Shown one piece after another: positions 35,824-43,575 of a stretch of 64,000 nucleotides of DNA. The translations under genes and the position numbers were made by a program. Under the pieces are notes generated by a model. The model was not told the DNA's origin. It saw nothing but the letters and a program-made list of their open reading frames with translations, and searched no databases. Source of the stretch: CAXMST01 sp963700785 (lineage in GTDB: Bacteria > Actinomycetota > Thermoleophilia > Solirubrobacterales > 70-9). The stretch is from positions 48,121 to 112,120 of the forward strand of contig CAVOYZ010000009.1 in the NCBI GenBank assembly GCA_963700785.1, read 5' to 3'. Numbering within the stretch: position 1 is the stretch's first letter; the number at the start of each line of letters is the position of its first letter.

Positions 35824-37932
35824 TCAATGTCCGAAGCGGACGTTGGGAAGCAACCGGCCCAGCCGCGCCGGCAGCCACCAGCCGCGGCGCCCGACCAGCC
35901 GCAGCAGCACCGGTACCAGGAGCAGCCGGACGAGCGCGGCGTCGAGCAGGACCGCGATCCCGAGGATCACGCCCATCTCCTTCGGTGGCAGTGGGCCCGA
36001 GAGGGCGAAGGTGAAGAACACGGCGACCATCACGGCTGCCGCCGCGAACACGACACGTCCGGAATGAGCCACTCCACCGATCATCGCCTCCCGTGCATTG
36101 TGACTGCGGTCCCAGTGCTCCTTTGCGCTCGAGAGCAGGAACACCGTGTAGTCCATCGAGATCGCGAAGATCATCGCAAAGAAGAACACCGGTGCCCAGG
36201 CATCGAGGAAGCCCTGCGACTCGAAGCCGAGCAGGCCGGAGAGGTTGCCGTCCTGAAAGATCAGCGCTCCGGCGCCGAACGCGGCCCCGACCGCGAGCAG
36301 GTTGGTGAGCACCCCGAGCGCCGCGATCACCGGCGCCTGCAGGGCGATCAGCAACAGGAGGAAGCCGAGCACCAGGACGACGCCGATCACCAGCGGGGTT
36401 CGCTCGCCCAGCAGTTGCTCGAGATCGTGGTTCTCAGCCGCCGCGCCACCGACCAGCACCTCGGCCGGCAGCTGCTGTCGGAGCCGATCGATCGTCGCGC
36501 CGACCGCCGGGTCGGAGGGATCGGCGGCAGGAATCGCCTGGACCATCGCCAGGCTCCCCGACTCGATCGCCGGCCGCGTCCCGGCGATCCCGGGATCCTC
36601 GCCCGCGACCTCGGTCGAGGCGGCGACCTGCTCCGCCGGCCCGACCAGTTGCAGCGCCCCGGGAGCTCCCTCGCCGAACGATGCCTGGATCTGGTTGTAG
36701 CCGACGCGGGCACCGTCCTCCTCCGGGACCACGGCGATCGAGGGCATCCCGGTGTCCAGGCTGAAGACGGGGATGGCGAGCACGAGGAGCAGGGCGAGGG
36801 CCGGCAGCCCGTACAGCAGCGGCCGCTTCCAGAGGCGCTGGCCCCAGCGCTCGAACCGCCTCGAGCGATGCTCACCCGAGTGCACCCAGGGCAGGCTCAC
36901 GCCGTCGACCTTCGGGCCGAGCTTTGCGAGCACCGCCGGGAGCAGGGTCAGCGAAGCCGCGAGCACGAACAGCACCGAGAGCATGATCCCGAGCGCCATC
37001 GAGCGGAAGGCCGGACTCGGCACCAGCATCACGGCAGTCAGTGAGATCAGGACGGTCAGCCCACTGAACAGGACCGCCTTGCCGGCGGTGTCCATCGTCA
37101 GTGTCACGGCCTCGACCGGATCGTTGCGGTCGCCGAACATCGCGCCCCGGAAGCGGTAGACGATGAACAGCGCGTAGTCGATGCCGAGCGCCAGGGCGAA
37201 CATCAGGGCGAAGTTCATCGCCCAGATCGAGATGTCGAACAGCTGGGCACCGAGGTAGAGGGAGCCCGCCGCGGCGGCGAGGCCGAGGATCGTCAGCATC
37301 AGCGGCAGGCCGGCGGCGACCAGCGAGCCGAACGCGATCACGAGAATCGTCAGCGTCACCGGCCAGGAGATCACCTCCGACTTCAGCATCGCCTCCTTGT
37401 TGGCCTGGTTGAAGTCCGACCACATTCCTGATGCACCGGTGAGGCTCACGGTCGTCCCGCTCCCGCCCAGCGCCGCAAGCGGGTCCTTGAGGTCGTCGGC
37501 GGCGCGGACCATCTCGTTCGGGTCGGCACCGGCCGTGCCCTGGACCACCGCGGTCCGGCCGTCCGCGGAGATCGCCCCGGCCTCCGCGGGTCCGATCACC
37601 CGGGCAACCCGATCGTCGGCGCCGAGCGTCCGCTCGACCTCCGCCACGGTGGCCTTGAAGGCGGGGTCCTGGACGCCGGCCGGCGAGCTGACGACGACCT
37701 GGAGCGCGCTCGAGGAGAGCCCGCCGAACTCGGCGTCGAGCTGCTCGCGAGCCTGGACGGACTCGGACCCGCTCGCCTCCCAGCCGGCGCCGGAGAGGGC
37801 GTGCTCGACCTTCGGCGCGAAGAATCCGAGCCCGACGACGAGCAGCACCCAGCTCAATAGGACGGTGCGGAAGTGGGTGGCCGTCCAGGCGCCGAGGCGC
37901 CCAACCGGTCCGATCTGCCTGGGAGTAGCCAT
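35824..37932 (-). CDS. MMPL/RND-family transporter
   Basis: A 702-residue membrane protein in two similar halves. Each half has one N-terminal helix, a large extracytoplasmic domain (~45-185 and ~395-530) and five clustered helices. Family motifs such as GIDYALFIVYRFRG (first half) and SMDYTVFLLSSAKEHWD (second half) contain the proton-relay Asp-Tyr pair. Actinobacterial MMPL proteins export lipids, siderophores or drugs. Its start overlaps the ArsR stop as TGATG, so expression is tied to that regulator. The cargo is unknown; a persulfide- or lipid-related substrate would fit but is unproven. Confidence 0.9.
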   Translation of the reverse strand: MATPRQIGPVGRLGAWTATHFRTVLLSWVLLVVGLGFFAPKVEHALSGAGWEASGSESVQAREQLDAEFGGLSSSALQVVVSSPAGVQDPAFKATVAEVERTLGADDRVARVIGPAEAGAISADGRTAVVQGTAGADPNEMVRAADDLKDPLAALGGSGTTVSLTGASGMWSDFNQANKEAMLKSEVISWPVTLTILVIAFGSLVAAGLPLMLTILGLAAAAGSLYLGAQLFDISIWAMNFALMFALALGIDYALFIVYRFRGAMFGDRNDPVEAVTLTMDTAGKAVLFSGLTVLISLTAVMLVPSPAFRSMALGIMLSVLFVLAASLTLLPAVLAKLGPKVDGVSLPWVHSGEHRSRRFERWGQRLWKRPLLYGLPALALLLVLAIPVFSLDTGMPSIAVVPEEDGARVGYNQIQASFGEGAPGALQLVGPAEQVAASTEVAGEDPGIAGTRPAIESGSLAMVQAIPAADPSDPAVGATIDRLRQQLPAEVLVGGAAAENHDLEQLLGERTPLVIGVVLVLGFLLLLIALQAPVIAALGVLTNLLAVGAAFGAGALIFQDGNLSGLLGFESQGFLDAWAPVFFFAMIFAISMDYTVFLLSSAKEHWDRSHNAREAMIGGVAHSGRVVFAAAAVMVAVFFTFALSGPLPPKEMGVILGIAVLLDAALVRLLLVPVLLRLVGRRGWWLPARLGRLLPNVRFGH

Positions 37933-38276
37933 CAGGAGGCAACCGCCTCGAGCATCTCGCTGACCTCGCCCGCCCGGCGCCCGAGGCTGCCGCAGACGAC
38001 CTCGCAGATCTCCAGCACCGTCTCATCGGCGATCGCGTAGATCACGCGGTTGCCTTCGCGACGCCGGCCGACGACGCCGTCGGCGTGCAGCGCCCCGAGA
38101 TGCTTGGAGACGTTCTGCTGGCTCGTGCCGAGGGCGGTGGCCAGCTCACCGACCGACGCCTCGCCCTGGGCGCGTAGGTGGTCGAGGGCGCGAACCCGCA
38201 TCGGCTCGCTGAGGAGCCGGAAGCGTTCGGCGATCAACTCGACCAGTGGCTCGGGGATCGGGGATGGGAGGGTCAT
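37932..38276 (-). CDS. ArsR/SmtB-family regulator with CxxxC in the C-terminal helix
   Basis: A 114-residue winged-helix repressor. FRLLSEPMRVRALDHL, ELATALGTSQQNVSKHLGALHADGVV and RREGNRVIYAI are the standard ArsR helices and wing. Near the C-terminus is LEICEVVCGSL, a C-x3-C pair where metal- or thiol-sensing members place ligands. It is the first gene of the minus-strand ArsR-MMPL-MBL/rhodanese-TSUP operon and is divergent from DUF2892-VKOR-DsbA, with an inverted repeat in the gap. It therefore likely senses reactive sulfur, a thiol oxidant or a metal, and controls both sides. The start (ATG 38276) gives the normal family length. Confidence 0.88.
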   Translation of the reverse strand: MTLPSPIPEPLVELIAERFRLLSEPMRVRALDHLRAQGEASVGELATALGTSQQNVSKHLGALHADGVVGRRREGNRVIYAIADETVLEICEVVCGSLGRRAGEVSEMLEAVAS

Positions 38277-38300
38277 GCGGGCTCCTTGTCCGGGCGTCCG

Positions 38301-38332
38301 TTTCACTAAACAACTAAGTAGTGGTATAGTTG
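38301..38332 (+). promoter_or_regulatory. Promoter and inverted repeat between arsR and the DUF2892 gene
   Basis: TTTCAC (38301-38306) and TATAGT (38325-38330), 18 bp apart, make a plausible sigma-70-type promoter for DUF2892-VKOR-DsbA. CAACTA (38311-38316) and TAGTTG (38327-38332) form an inverted repeat over the spacer and -10, an apt position for the divergent ArsR repressor. The stretch is strikingly AT-rich against its surroundings. Confidence 0.6.
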
Positions 38333-38369
38333 CATACATCAACCGGTATTGCAACCAAGGAGTGCGGAG

Positions 38370-38606
38370 ATGAACCTCAAGGATCGTTTCGTCAAGTTCA
38401 TGCGCGGTGGATCTGGACGCCTCGCCCGGATCGCGCTCGGCTTGGCGCTGCTGGCCGTCGGCCTGGTCTTCGTCGGTGGCACCGCGGGCGCCGTCATCGC
38501 GATCTTCAGCGCGGTTCCGATCGCCTCCGGGGTGACCGGCTTCTGCCCGCTCGGGCCGCTGTTCGGCGTCGACTTCCGAGGTCGCGAGCGAGTCGGGCCG
38601 GCATGA
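38370..38606 (+). CDS. DUF2892 (YgaP-like) small membrane protein
   Basis: A 78-residue protein with two hydrophobic helices (RIALGLALLAVGLVFVGG and AVIAIFSAVPIASGVTGFC) ending in CPLGPLFGV. This is the DUF2892/YgaP-type trans-membrane module, often found beside or fused to rhodaneses, where it is thought to help sulfur or thiocyanate handling at the membrane. The single Cys after helix 2 is typical. The ATG has an AAGGAG ribosome-binding site. It opens the plus-strand operon towards VKOR and DsbA. Confidence 0.85.
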   Translation: MNLKDRFVKFMRGGSGRLARIALGLALLAVGLVFVGGTAGAVIAIFSAVPIASGVTGFCPLGPLFGVDFRGRERVGPA

Positions 38607-38609
38607 CCG

Positions 38610-38768
38610 ATGGGCGCAGCTGCGATTACCCAGGGGGGCCTCACGGTAGCTTTGGCGGCCGTGACCACCACCGCCTACATCGTTGCCGGAATCCGAGGTC
38701 GCCACAGTTCCTGCCCCAGGGATCGCGGGTCGAGCGCGGACGCTGAGCGGAGGACCGGTGAAGACTGA
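38610..38768 (+). CDS. Possible small single-helix membrane peptide
   Basis: A 52-codon open frame begins 3 bp after the DUF2892 stop and overlaps the VKOR start by 11 bp. It encodes one likely trans-membrane stretch (GGLTVALAAVTTTAYIVAGI) followed by a basic tail with a Cys (RGRHSSCPRDRGS). There is no strong ribosome-binding site, but translational coupling would not need one. Without it the gap to VKOR would be about 150 bp in an otherwise tight operon. It may be a chance frame. Confidence 0.3.
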   Translation: MGAAAITQGGLTVALAAVTTTAYIVAGIRGRHSSCPRDRGSSADAERRTGED

Positions 38769-39201
38769 GGCCGCTCTCCGCAGGGCCCTCGGGCTGCTCG
38801 CTCTGGTCGGCCTCGGGATCGCGACCTATCTGACGATCGTCCACTACCAGGGCGATGACCCGGTCTGCCTGGTCGGGGGCGAGGGTTGCGCGGCGGTGCA
38901 GGACTCCGAGTACGCGACCCTGCTCGGCGTGCCGGTTCCGGTGATCGGCGTCTTCGGTTACCTGTCGATCCTGCTGGCGGCCGCGCTCCCGAACGACCCG
39001 GGCCGCTTCCTCGGCGTCTTCGCCGGCCTCGTAGGCGCGGGATTCTCGCTCTACTTGACCTATCTGGAGCTGTTCGAGATCGACGCGATCTGCAACTGGT
39101 GCGTCGGCAGCGCCGTCGTCATGGGCCTGGTCCTGACGATCGCCCTGATTCGCGCACTGCGCTTTGGTGGAGTTGATCCGCCCCTCGCGCAGGAAAACTG
39201 A
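38758..39201 (+). CDS. Vitamin K epoxide reductase (VKOR) family protein
   Basis: A 147-residue four-helix membrane oxidoreductase. It carries the VKOR cysteines: the loop pair in CLVGGEGC and the quinone-proximal CNWC. The conserved Ser/Thr region DSEYATLLGVPVPVIGVFGY is also present. In bacteria lacking DsbB, VKOR reoxidises DsbA by passing electrons to menaquinone. The GTG at 38758 follows GCGGAGG. The DsbA-like gene starts 24 bp later, so the two make a complete disulfide-forming pair. Confidence 0.92.
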   Translation: MKTEAALRRALGLLALVGLGIATYLTIVHYQGDDPVCLVGGEGCAAVQDSEYATLLGVPVPVIGVFGYLSILLAAALPNDPGRFLGVFAGLVGAGFSLYLTYLELFEIDAICNWCVGSAVVMGLVLTIALIRALRFGGVDPPLAQEN

Positions 39202-39225
39202 GCTGGACACGAAAGGAGAGCCACG

Positions 39226-39990
39226 ATGGCATCGCGCAAGCAAGAGAAGGAGGACCTCCGCCGGCAGCGTCAGGAGGCCGAGCGATCCGAGCAGGCCGCC
39301 GCCCGGCGGCAGAAGCTGTTCGCCGGAATCGGCATCGCCTGCCTCGCGGCGGTCGCGGTCGTCGTCGCGCTGGTGATCGCCAGCCAATCGAGCGACGACA
39401 GCGGCGGTGGCAACGGGGCCTCACAGGCCGACGCGGTGCAGAGCGAGCTCGCCGGCGTGCCGCAGAAGGGCACCGTGCTGGGCGAGGGGGGAGCCGAGGT
39501 GCGGATCGTCGAGTTCGGCGACCTGCAGTGCCCCGCCTGCGCCCAGTTCAGCGAGAGCGTGATCCTCGACCTGATCGATGGTCCGGTCAAGGCCGGCGAT
39601 GCCCAGCTCGAGTTCAAGAACTTCGTGATCATCGGCCCCGACTCCGAGATCGCGGCGCGGGCCGCGCTCGCGGCTTCGGAGCAGGATCGCTACTGGGAGT
39701 TCGTCGAGCTCTTCTACCGCAATCAGGGGCTCGAGAACAGCGGCTACGTGACCGAGGAGTTCCTCACCGACATCGCCACCGGCGCCGGCGTCGAGGATCT
39801 CGACGCATGGAACGTCTCCCGCGAGGACCCCAAGTGGGACAAGCGGATTGCCGATACGCAGTCCGAGGCCGCCGCGCTCGGCCTGACCGGAACCCCGTCG
39901 ATCGTCGTCGAGGGGCCGGGCGGCAGCGAGAACCTCGGCACGCCCGGCTCGGCCGGCGAGGTCGAGGCCGCGATCGAATCCGTGCGCTAG
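39226..39990 (+). CDS. Membrane-anchored DsbA-like thiol:disulfide oxidoreductase
   Basis: A 254-residue thioredoxin-fold protein. Residues ~1-30 are charged and cytosolic, 31-52 form one membrane anchor (LFAGIGIACLAAVAVVVALVIA), and the rest is extracytoplasmic. The active site is CPAC (FGDLQCPACAQF) and the cis-Pro loop is TGTPSIVV. The layout matches the DsbA-like proteins of Actinobacteria that fold secreted proteins with VKOR. The ATG follows AAAGGAG. Its TAG stop overlaps the stop of the convergent gene within CTAG. Confidence 0.92.
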   Translation: MASRKQEKEDLRRQRQEAERSEQAAARRQKLFAGIGIACLAAVAVVVALVIASQSSDDSGGGNGASQADAVQSELAGVPQKGTVLGEGGAEVRIVEFGDLQCPACAQFSESVILDLIDGPVKAGDAQLEFKNFVIIGPDSEIAARAALAASEQDRYWEFVELFYRNQGLENSGYVTEEFLTDIATGAGVEDLDAWNVSREDPKWDKRIADTQSEAAALGLTGTPSIVVEGPGGSENLGTPGSAGEVEAAIESVR

Positions 39991-40901
39991 GCGTCCCGGC
40001 CGAGACCCGCGCCGACGAGGCGACCGACCTCGGAGCTCCGCTCGACGACCTGCCGCCAGCCGAACCGGCGCAGCGCCAGCCCGGCCGAATGCACGATCGC
40101 TTCGCGCGCCCGGTCGCGCTCCTGCGCCGCGGCGGTGCGGTGGAACGCTGCTCCATCGAGCTCGACGACCAGCCGATGCCGGGGCCAGTACATGTCGACC
40201 TCGATTCCCGCAACCTTGGCGTTCACCTCCGGCATCGGCAGATCGGCTTCCCGGCATAGATCGAGGAAGCGGTCCTCCAGCTCCGACCGCGTCGGTGGTG
40301 CGGTGGTGCGGGCGGCGATCAGGCGGGCGAGCCGTCCGCGCCCGTGATGCCCACGGGTCCGGCGGAGCAGCGCTTCGAGCTCGCCGATCTGGAGGATCCC
40401 GAGGCGGTCGGCCTCGTCCAGCGCCCGCCGCAACCTGCGACCGTCGGTGGCGATGTCGAGCAGGGTCCGGGCCACGGAGGTGACCGGGATTCGGCTCAGC
40501 TCGCACCGATCCTCGGGACGCAGGCATCGCGAGTAGTGGTAGGTGATGCCCGCCCGCTTCGGCAGCGACTTGGCCGGGCCGGTGACGTCGACGGCGCCGC
40601 CGCGCGGCCGCGCAAGCCCCCAGAGCTCGGTCGCCGACGCGTGGCTCAGCAGGGCGCCCGGACCGAGGGCGAGGGTCGCCGCCATCAGCCGCCCTCGCCG
40701 ATCCAGCGTCGGCCGGCCGACCGCGTAGACGCCGGCGTGAACCCGGAACAGCAGGCCGCCGTCCCGCGCCCGTATCGCCTCCCGGCCGATCTCACGCTGC
40801 AACAGCTGCCAGGCCGCCACCACCCAGTGCTGCGAGCTCGCCACGGCCCGAATCGCAGCGTCGACCTCGCGCGGCCCCGGTGTCCGTCCTTTTCGTGCCA
40901 T
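39987..40901 (-). CDS. AbiEi-like/DUF559 domain protein, start codon inside a palindromic repeat
   Basis: A 304-residue protein. Residues ~50-190 resemble the AbiEi-type antitoxin region (HAGVYAVGRP, LSHASATELWGL, VTSVARTLLDIATDG), and the C-terminus is a DUF559-like endonuclease-fold segment (RLVVELDGAAFH, RRFGWRQVVER) related to very-short-patch-repair nucleases. Such stand-alone proteins are common in Actinobacteria and their role is not established; no AbiEii partner lies here. The ATG at 40901 is within repeat copy 2, so the first residues MARKGRTP are encoded by the repeat. It separates the DsbA block from nuoE. Confidence 0.75.
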   Translation of the reverse strand: MARKGRTPGPREVDAAIRAVASSQHWVVAAWQLLQREIGREAIRARDGGLLFRVHAGVYAVGRPTLDRRGRLMAATLALGPGALLSHASATELWGLARPRGGAVDVTGPAKSLPKRAGITYHYSRCLRPEDRCELSRIPVTSVARTLLDIATDGRRLRRALDEADRLGILQIGELEALLRRTRGHHGRGRLARLIAARTTAPPTRSELEDRFLDLCREADLPMPEVNAKVAGIEVDMYWPRHRLVVELDGAAFHRTAAAQERDRAREAIVHSAGLALRRFGWRQVVERSSEVGRLVGAGLGRDA

Positions 40902-40921
40902 GCCCAACAGAAAGGACGGAC
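40882..40921. repeat. Palindromic repeat, copy 2 (overlaps a start codon)
   Basis: GTCCGTCCTTT (40882-40892) and AAAGGACGGAC (40911-40921) form 11-bp perfect arms with an 18-nt loop. The minus-strand ATG of the AbiEi/DUF559-like gene (40901) is inside the loop. Related to copies at 12605-12644 and 40950-40995. Confidence 0.8.
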
Positions 40922-40949
40922 GCACAGGGATTTCGCCCCTCCCCGCCGC

Positions 40950-40995
40950 CGTGTCCGTCCTTTTCGTGTCACCGACCCCCAAAAGGACGGACACG
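40950..40995. repeat. Palindromic repeat, copy 3
   Basis: CGTGTCCGTCCTTTT (40950-40964) and AAAAGGACGGACACG (40981-40995) are perfect 15-bp arms around a 16-nt loop. It lies between nuoE and the AbiEi/DUF559-like gene, only 28 bp from copy 2 and in the same orientation. It is the most complete of the three. Confidence 0.82.
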
Positions 40996-41011
40996 CAGGG
41001 GGTCGGGGCGG

Positions 41012-41739
41012 TTACTCGACCTCGGCGACCCGGGGGTCGGGCTCGGGCTCGGGGCCGCCGGCCGCCGGCCGTTTGGCGAGGGCCTTCTCCGGCAGGACGG
41101 CGGATCCGCTGCGGAGCTGCTCGAGCACGGTCGCCACCTCGTTCAGCTCGATCGGGCCGTAGTAGCGCTCGTCGATCGAGGCCATCGGGGCGATGTCGCA
41201 GGCGCCGAGGCACTCGAAGCCGCTGACGAAGACGTCGCCGGCCGCGTTCAGGACCCCGCCGTGGCCCGCCTCCTCGCGGTCGGCACCGGCCGCCTCGCAG
41301 AAGGAGTCGAGCAGCTGATCGGCGCCGCGCATCCAGCAGGAGATGTTCGTGCAGACGAGCACCCGGTGCTGCCCCACGGGCTCGAGATGCAGCAGGTCGT
41401 AGAAGCTCGCGACCGACTCGAGGTAGGCGGGGTCGACCTCCATCACCGTTGCCACCTGCTCGATTCCCTCGGGGCTGCAGTAGCCGTAGCGCGCCTGGAT
41501 CGCGAACAGGGCGGGCATCGCCGCGGAACGCTTCTCCGGGTAGAGCGAGATCAGGTGCTCGACCTCCTGCCGGAGGTCGTCGGGGACGTCGGCGGGCTCG
41601 CTGATCGGGGCCCGACGCCGGCGTCGGGGCCCGCGCTTCGGTCGCGGGGCGGCTGATCGGTCGGCGGCGTCCCGGCATCCGGCACCGGCGGAGTGCCGCT
41701 CTCGCCCGGCGCCTGGCGCTGCTCCTCTGACTCGCTCAC
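41012..41739 (-). CDS. nuoE: NADH-quinone oxidoreductase subunit E, frameshifted near its N-terminus
   Basis: NuoE holds the [2Fe-2S] cluster N1a beside NuoF. The ligand pairs are in CTNISC and CLGAC, and the helical N-terminus (DLRQEVEHLISLYPEKRSA) precedes ALFAIQARYGYCSP. The natural GTG start (41739) overlaps the nuoD stop as GTGA and leads into a Pro/Gly-rich leader (SESEEQRQAPGESG). That frame shifts at the run of four G/C at 41607-41610. One added base rejoins it to PISEPADVPDDLRQ and makes 729 nt, a multiple of three. If the shift is real, only an internal start at 41518 could yield a protein, and it would lack the N-terminal helices. Confidence 0.88.
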
Positions 41740-43034
41740 CGGTCGATTCCGCCGAGGATCGGGTCGAGCATCGCCAGATTGCAGATCAGGTCGGCGACGT
41801 ACTCGTCCAGGCACATGTCGCGCAGGGCCTGGAGGTTGACGAAGCTCGGCTCGCGGAAGTGCACGCGGGTGGGCTTCGCCGAGCCGTCGGCGACGACGAA
41901 GCAGCCCAGCTCCCCGCGGGGCGACTCGATCGGGTAGTAGACCTCGCCCGGCGGCACCCGGAAGCCCTCGGTGACCAGCTTGAAGTGGGAGATCAGCGCC
42001 TCCATCGAGACGGAGAGCTCGTCCCTGGGCGGCAGCACCACCTTGCGGTCGTCGGCGACCCACGGTCCCTCCGGGAGGCCGTCGAGGCACTGGCTGACCA
42101 TCTTCACCGACTCCCGCATCTCCTGCAGCCGCACCTTGTAGCGGTCGTAGTTGTCGCCGACGGTGCCGACCGGGATCTCGAACTCGAGCTCCCGGTAGGC
42201 GAGGTAGTCCTCGACCTTGCGCAGGTCCCAAGGCTCACCCGCCGCCCGCAGCAGCGGCCCGGTGACGCCGAGCTCGAGCAGCCGCTCGCGTGGCACGATG
42301 CCGACGTCCTTGGTCCGCTGCAGGAAGATCTCGTTGCGGTCGAGCAGCGCCGCGTACTGGTCGATCCGGTCGAGCATGTCGCCGGTGAACGCGCGGACCT
42401 TGCGCTCGAACCCGAGCGGGATGTCCTCGATCACGCCACCGACCTGGAAGTAGCGGGTGTGCATCCGCTGCCCCGAGGACATCTCCATGATGTCGAGGAT
42501 CTTGTCGCGCTCGCGGAAGCAGTACCAGAACATCGAGATCGCGCCGAGATCGAGCGCGGTCGTCCCGAGGCCGACGAGGTGGGAGCTGATCCGGTTCAGC
42601 TCGAGATGCAGGGTCCGCAGCCACTTCGCACGCCGCGGTATCTCCAGCTCCAGCAGCTTCTCGACCGCCCCGCAGAAGGCCTCTGCGTTGAAGTAGTAGG
42701 AGAGGTAGTCCATCCGCTCGACGAACGGGATCACCTTCCAGTAGGACTTCTCCTCGCAGGACTTCTCGATCCCGGTGTGGACGTAGCCCATCACCGGCTT
42801 CAGGTCGCGGACGACCTCGCCCTCGAGCGAGACCAGCAGTCGCAGGACCCCGTGGGTGGCGGGGTGGTGGGGCCCCATGTTGATCGTCAGCAGCTCCTGC
42901 TCGCGCTCGAGCGCCGTGCGCTCGATCGGCGAGGTACCGATCACCTCCGCCTCGGTGCGCGCGATCGCGTCGCGCCCGAGCTCCTCCATGGTGCGCGTCG
43001 TGTCGGCGATCCGGTCGTCGGTCGGAGTTGCCAT
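41736..43034 (-). CDS. nuoD: NADH-quinone oxidoreductase subunit D
   Basis: A 432-residue 49-kDa-type subunit forming the quinone site with NuoB. The NMGPHHPATHGVLRL stretch holds the quinone-binding His, and the family segments GYVHTGIEKSCEEKSYW and SPRGELGCFVVADGS follow. The usual C-terminal DPILGGIDR is present. Its stop overlaps the GTG of nuoE. The N-terminal ~45 residues are a less conserved extension. Confidence 0.95.
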   Translation of the reverse strand: MATPTDDRIADTTRTMEELGRDAIARTEAEVIGTSPIERTALEREQELLTINMGPHHPATHGVLRLLVSLEGEVVRDLKPVMGYVHTGIEKSCEEKSYWKVIPFVERMDYLSYYFNAEAFCGAVEKLLELEIPRRAKWLRTLHLELNRISSHLVGLGTTALDLGAISMFWYCFRERDKILDIMEMSSGQRMHTRYFQVGGVIEDIPLGFERKVRAFTGDMLDRIDQYAALLDRNEIFLQRTKDVGIVPRERLLELGVTGPLLRAAGEPWDLRKVEDYLAYRELEFEIPVGTVGDNYDRYKVRLQEMRESVKMVSQCLDGLPEGPWVADDRKVVLPPRDELSVSMEALISHFKLVTEGFRVPPGEVYYPIESPRGELGCFVVADGSAKPTRVHFREPSFVNLQALRDMCLDEYVADLICNLAMLDPILGGIDR

Positions 43035-43044
43035 CAGTCCTCCG

Positions 43045-43575
43045 TTACCTCGTCCAGCCGGGGACTTCGTCCTCGGTGTTGGTGAAGATCACGGGATCGC
43101 CGCCGACCGGGAAGTCTCGTCGCTGTGGCCAGCCGATGTAGTCCTCCGGCATCAGGATCCGGCGCATGTCGGGATGGCCGCTGAAGACGATCCCGAAGAA
43201 GTCGTAGGCCTCCCGCTCCTGGAACTCAGCCGTCGGGAAGATGTCGGTGACGCTCTCGGTCTCCGGGAGCCGGTCGTCGCCGGGATCGTCGATCACGCAC
43301 TTGACCCTGAGACGCTCGACCCTGGCCCTGTTGAGCAACTCGTAGTGGACGGCGAAGCGCGGCGTCCTCGGCAGGTAGTCGGCGGCGTGGAGCGACGCCA
43401 GGAAGTCGTACTCCTGCCCGGGGGTCTGCTTCAGATGCAGGAGCGTGTCACGGACCGATCCGGGGCCGATGATCAGCGCCGCCTGGCCGTGGTCGTAGGT
43501 GGTGCCCAGCACGGCATCGGCGTGCCGGGCGTTGATCTCCTGGGCGATCAGCTCGAGGCCGGGCGCGTCAGGCAT
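43045..43575 (-). CDS. nuoC: NADH-quinone oxidoreductase subunit C
   Basis: A 176-residue 30-kDa-type subunit of the peripheral arm. The signature region EFQEREAYDFFGIVFSGHPD and RILMPEDYIGWPQRRDFPV are clear. ATG 43575 overlaps the end of nuoB by 8 bp; a longer frame upstream is out of register with nuoB and is not coding. It is followed by nuoD after 10 bp. Confidence 0.93.
   Translation of the reverse strand: MPDAPGLELIAQEINARHADAVLGTTYDHGQAALIIGPGSVRDTLLHLKQTPGQEYDFLASLHAADYLPRTPRFAVHYELLNRARVERLRVKCVIDDPGDDRLPETESVTDIFPTAEFQEREAYDFFGIVFSGHPDMRRILMPEDYIGWPQRRDFPVGGDPVIFTNTEDEVPGWTR

Noticed and set aside
37932..38705. Longer minus-strand frame extending arsR upstream to 38705
   Set aside because: It crosses the divergent promoter and the plus-strand DUF2892 gene. 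The ATG at 38276 gives the usual ArsR length.
39987..40901. Functional AbiEi/AbiEii toxin-antitoxin pair
   Set aside because: Only the AbiEi/DUF559-like gene is present; the neighbours are dsbA-like and nuoE, with no nucleotidyltransferase toxin.
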